In this document: in pieces, positions 63,701 to 64,000 of the stretch | Position numbering within the stretch: the first letter of the stretch is position 1 | Layout: every line of letters starts with the position of its first letter | DNA from: Aplectana chamaeleonis | Lineage: Eukaryota; Nematoda; Chromadorea; Rhabditida; Cosmocercidae | NCBI GenBank assembly: GCA_029168955.1 | Contig: JAPDOI010001354.1 | Coordinates: forward strand, 115,001 to 179,000 | Length of the DNA stretch: 64,000 nucleotides | Direction: 5' to 3' | The notes under the pieces: generated by a model | What the model saw: the letters and a program-made list of their open reading frames with translations, nothing else | Told to the model about the DNA's origin: nothing | Database searches by the model: none | Position numbers and translations under genes: made by a program

Positions 63701-64000
63701 GCCCCAGTAAGGGTGTGCAGGACGTCGTAGAATGTGTGCAGGACATCAGTAGGAGTGTGCAGGACATTAGTAGCAGTGTGCAGGACATCATGGAACGTGT
63801 GCAGGACATTAGTAGCAGTGTGCAGGACATCATGGAACGTGTGCAGGGCCCCACTAGGGGTGTGCAGGACATCATGGAATGTGTGCTGGACCCCAGTAAG
63901 GGTGTGCAGGACGACGTAGAATGTGTGCAGGACCTCAGCGGGAGTGTGCAGGACATCATGGAACGTGTGCAGCACCTTAGTAGGAGTGTGCAGGACATCA
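57771..64000 (-). repeat. 42-bp satellite array, right locus, with higher-order repeats
   Basis: About 148 units of 42 bp, for example GTGCAGGACCCCAGTAAGGG then TGTGCAGGACGTCGTAGAAT; each is two 21-mers sharing GTGCAGGAC. It is in opposite orientation to the array at 5.07 kb. A 252-bp (6 x 42) higher-order unit repeats three times from 58521 (marked by GACCTCGATAGAGG at 58521, 58773, 59025). A longer block recurs about every 1.4 kb (GTGTGTAGGA at 59521, 60962, 62369). Long ORFs on both strands follow from the stop-free 42-bp unit. The array continues past the window. Confidence 0.95.

Overview
The window reads as a repeat-dense piece of a eukaryotic nuclear genome, most likely a nematode (rhabditid or strongylid type). 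The reasons are: candidate exons with 63-79 bp introns ending in TTTCAG or TTTTAG; a mariner transposase relic; and a crowd of non-autonomous DNA transposons with TA, TWA, TTAA, 8-bp and 9-bp target duplications. There are no bacterial operons, CRISPR arrays or prophage genes. The organism call is an inference from style, not from a marker gene.

Layout. 0.2-1.9 kb: a PIF/Harbinger-type MITE carrying two younger TA-flanked insertions, followed by a candidate two-exon gene end at 2.03-2.24 kb (+). 2.4-5.0 kb: two large foldback elements, one with a TTAA-type MITE in one arm. 5.07-7.47 kb: a 42-bp satellite. 8.0-14.9 kb: nested foldbacks, PIF, TTAA and Mutator-type MITEs and a decayed stretch of the same satellite. 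15.0-22.3 kb: MITEs around the best traces of host genes, with exon clusters at 17.64-18.29 kb (-) and 21.22-21.62 kb (+) and a small secreted ORF at 15.07 kb. 22.5-32.8 kb: foldbacks, a duplicated 1.3-1.5 kb unit, TATA-plus-hairpin modules, CACGTG-rich 75-bp repeats and a TA-flanked element full of 22-bp palindromic repeats.

32.9-46.7 kb is the largest structure. A mariner element is split by an LTR retrotransposon of Ty3/gypsy type (minus strand, LTRs of about 275 bp, PBS and PPT visible). That retrotransposon is in turn broken by a hAT-type element with an 8-bp duplication in its 5' LTR, a 2-kb foldback in gag, a foldback cluster in reverse transcriptase and a satellite-bearing insertion in integrase. 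gag, protease, RT/RNase H and integrase are all recognisable but carry frameshifts and stops, so this copy is dead.

46.8-57.6 kb: more TTAA and PIF MITEs (including a 1.19-kb palindrome of two inverted PIF units), AT-rich 41-bp arrays, and a palindromic, tRNA-T-arm-containing insertion with 17-bp flanking repeats. 57.8-64.0 kb: the 42-bp satellite again, in the opposite orientation and with higher-order structure, running off the window.

I see no intact multi-gene biological system. What is unusual is the layered transposon record, where sister copies or opposite foldback arms inside the same window supply pre-insertion sites, together with the palindromic retroposon, the TATA/hairpin module family and the satellite that recurs inside other elements. 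By-eye alignments are approximate; boundaries given to the base come from terminal repeats and target duplications.
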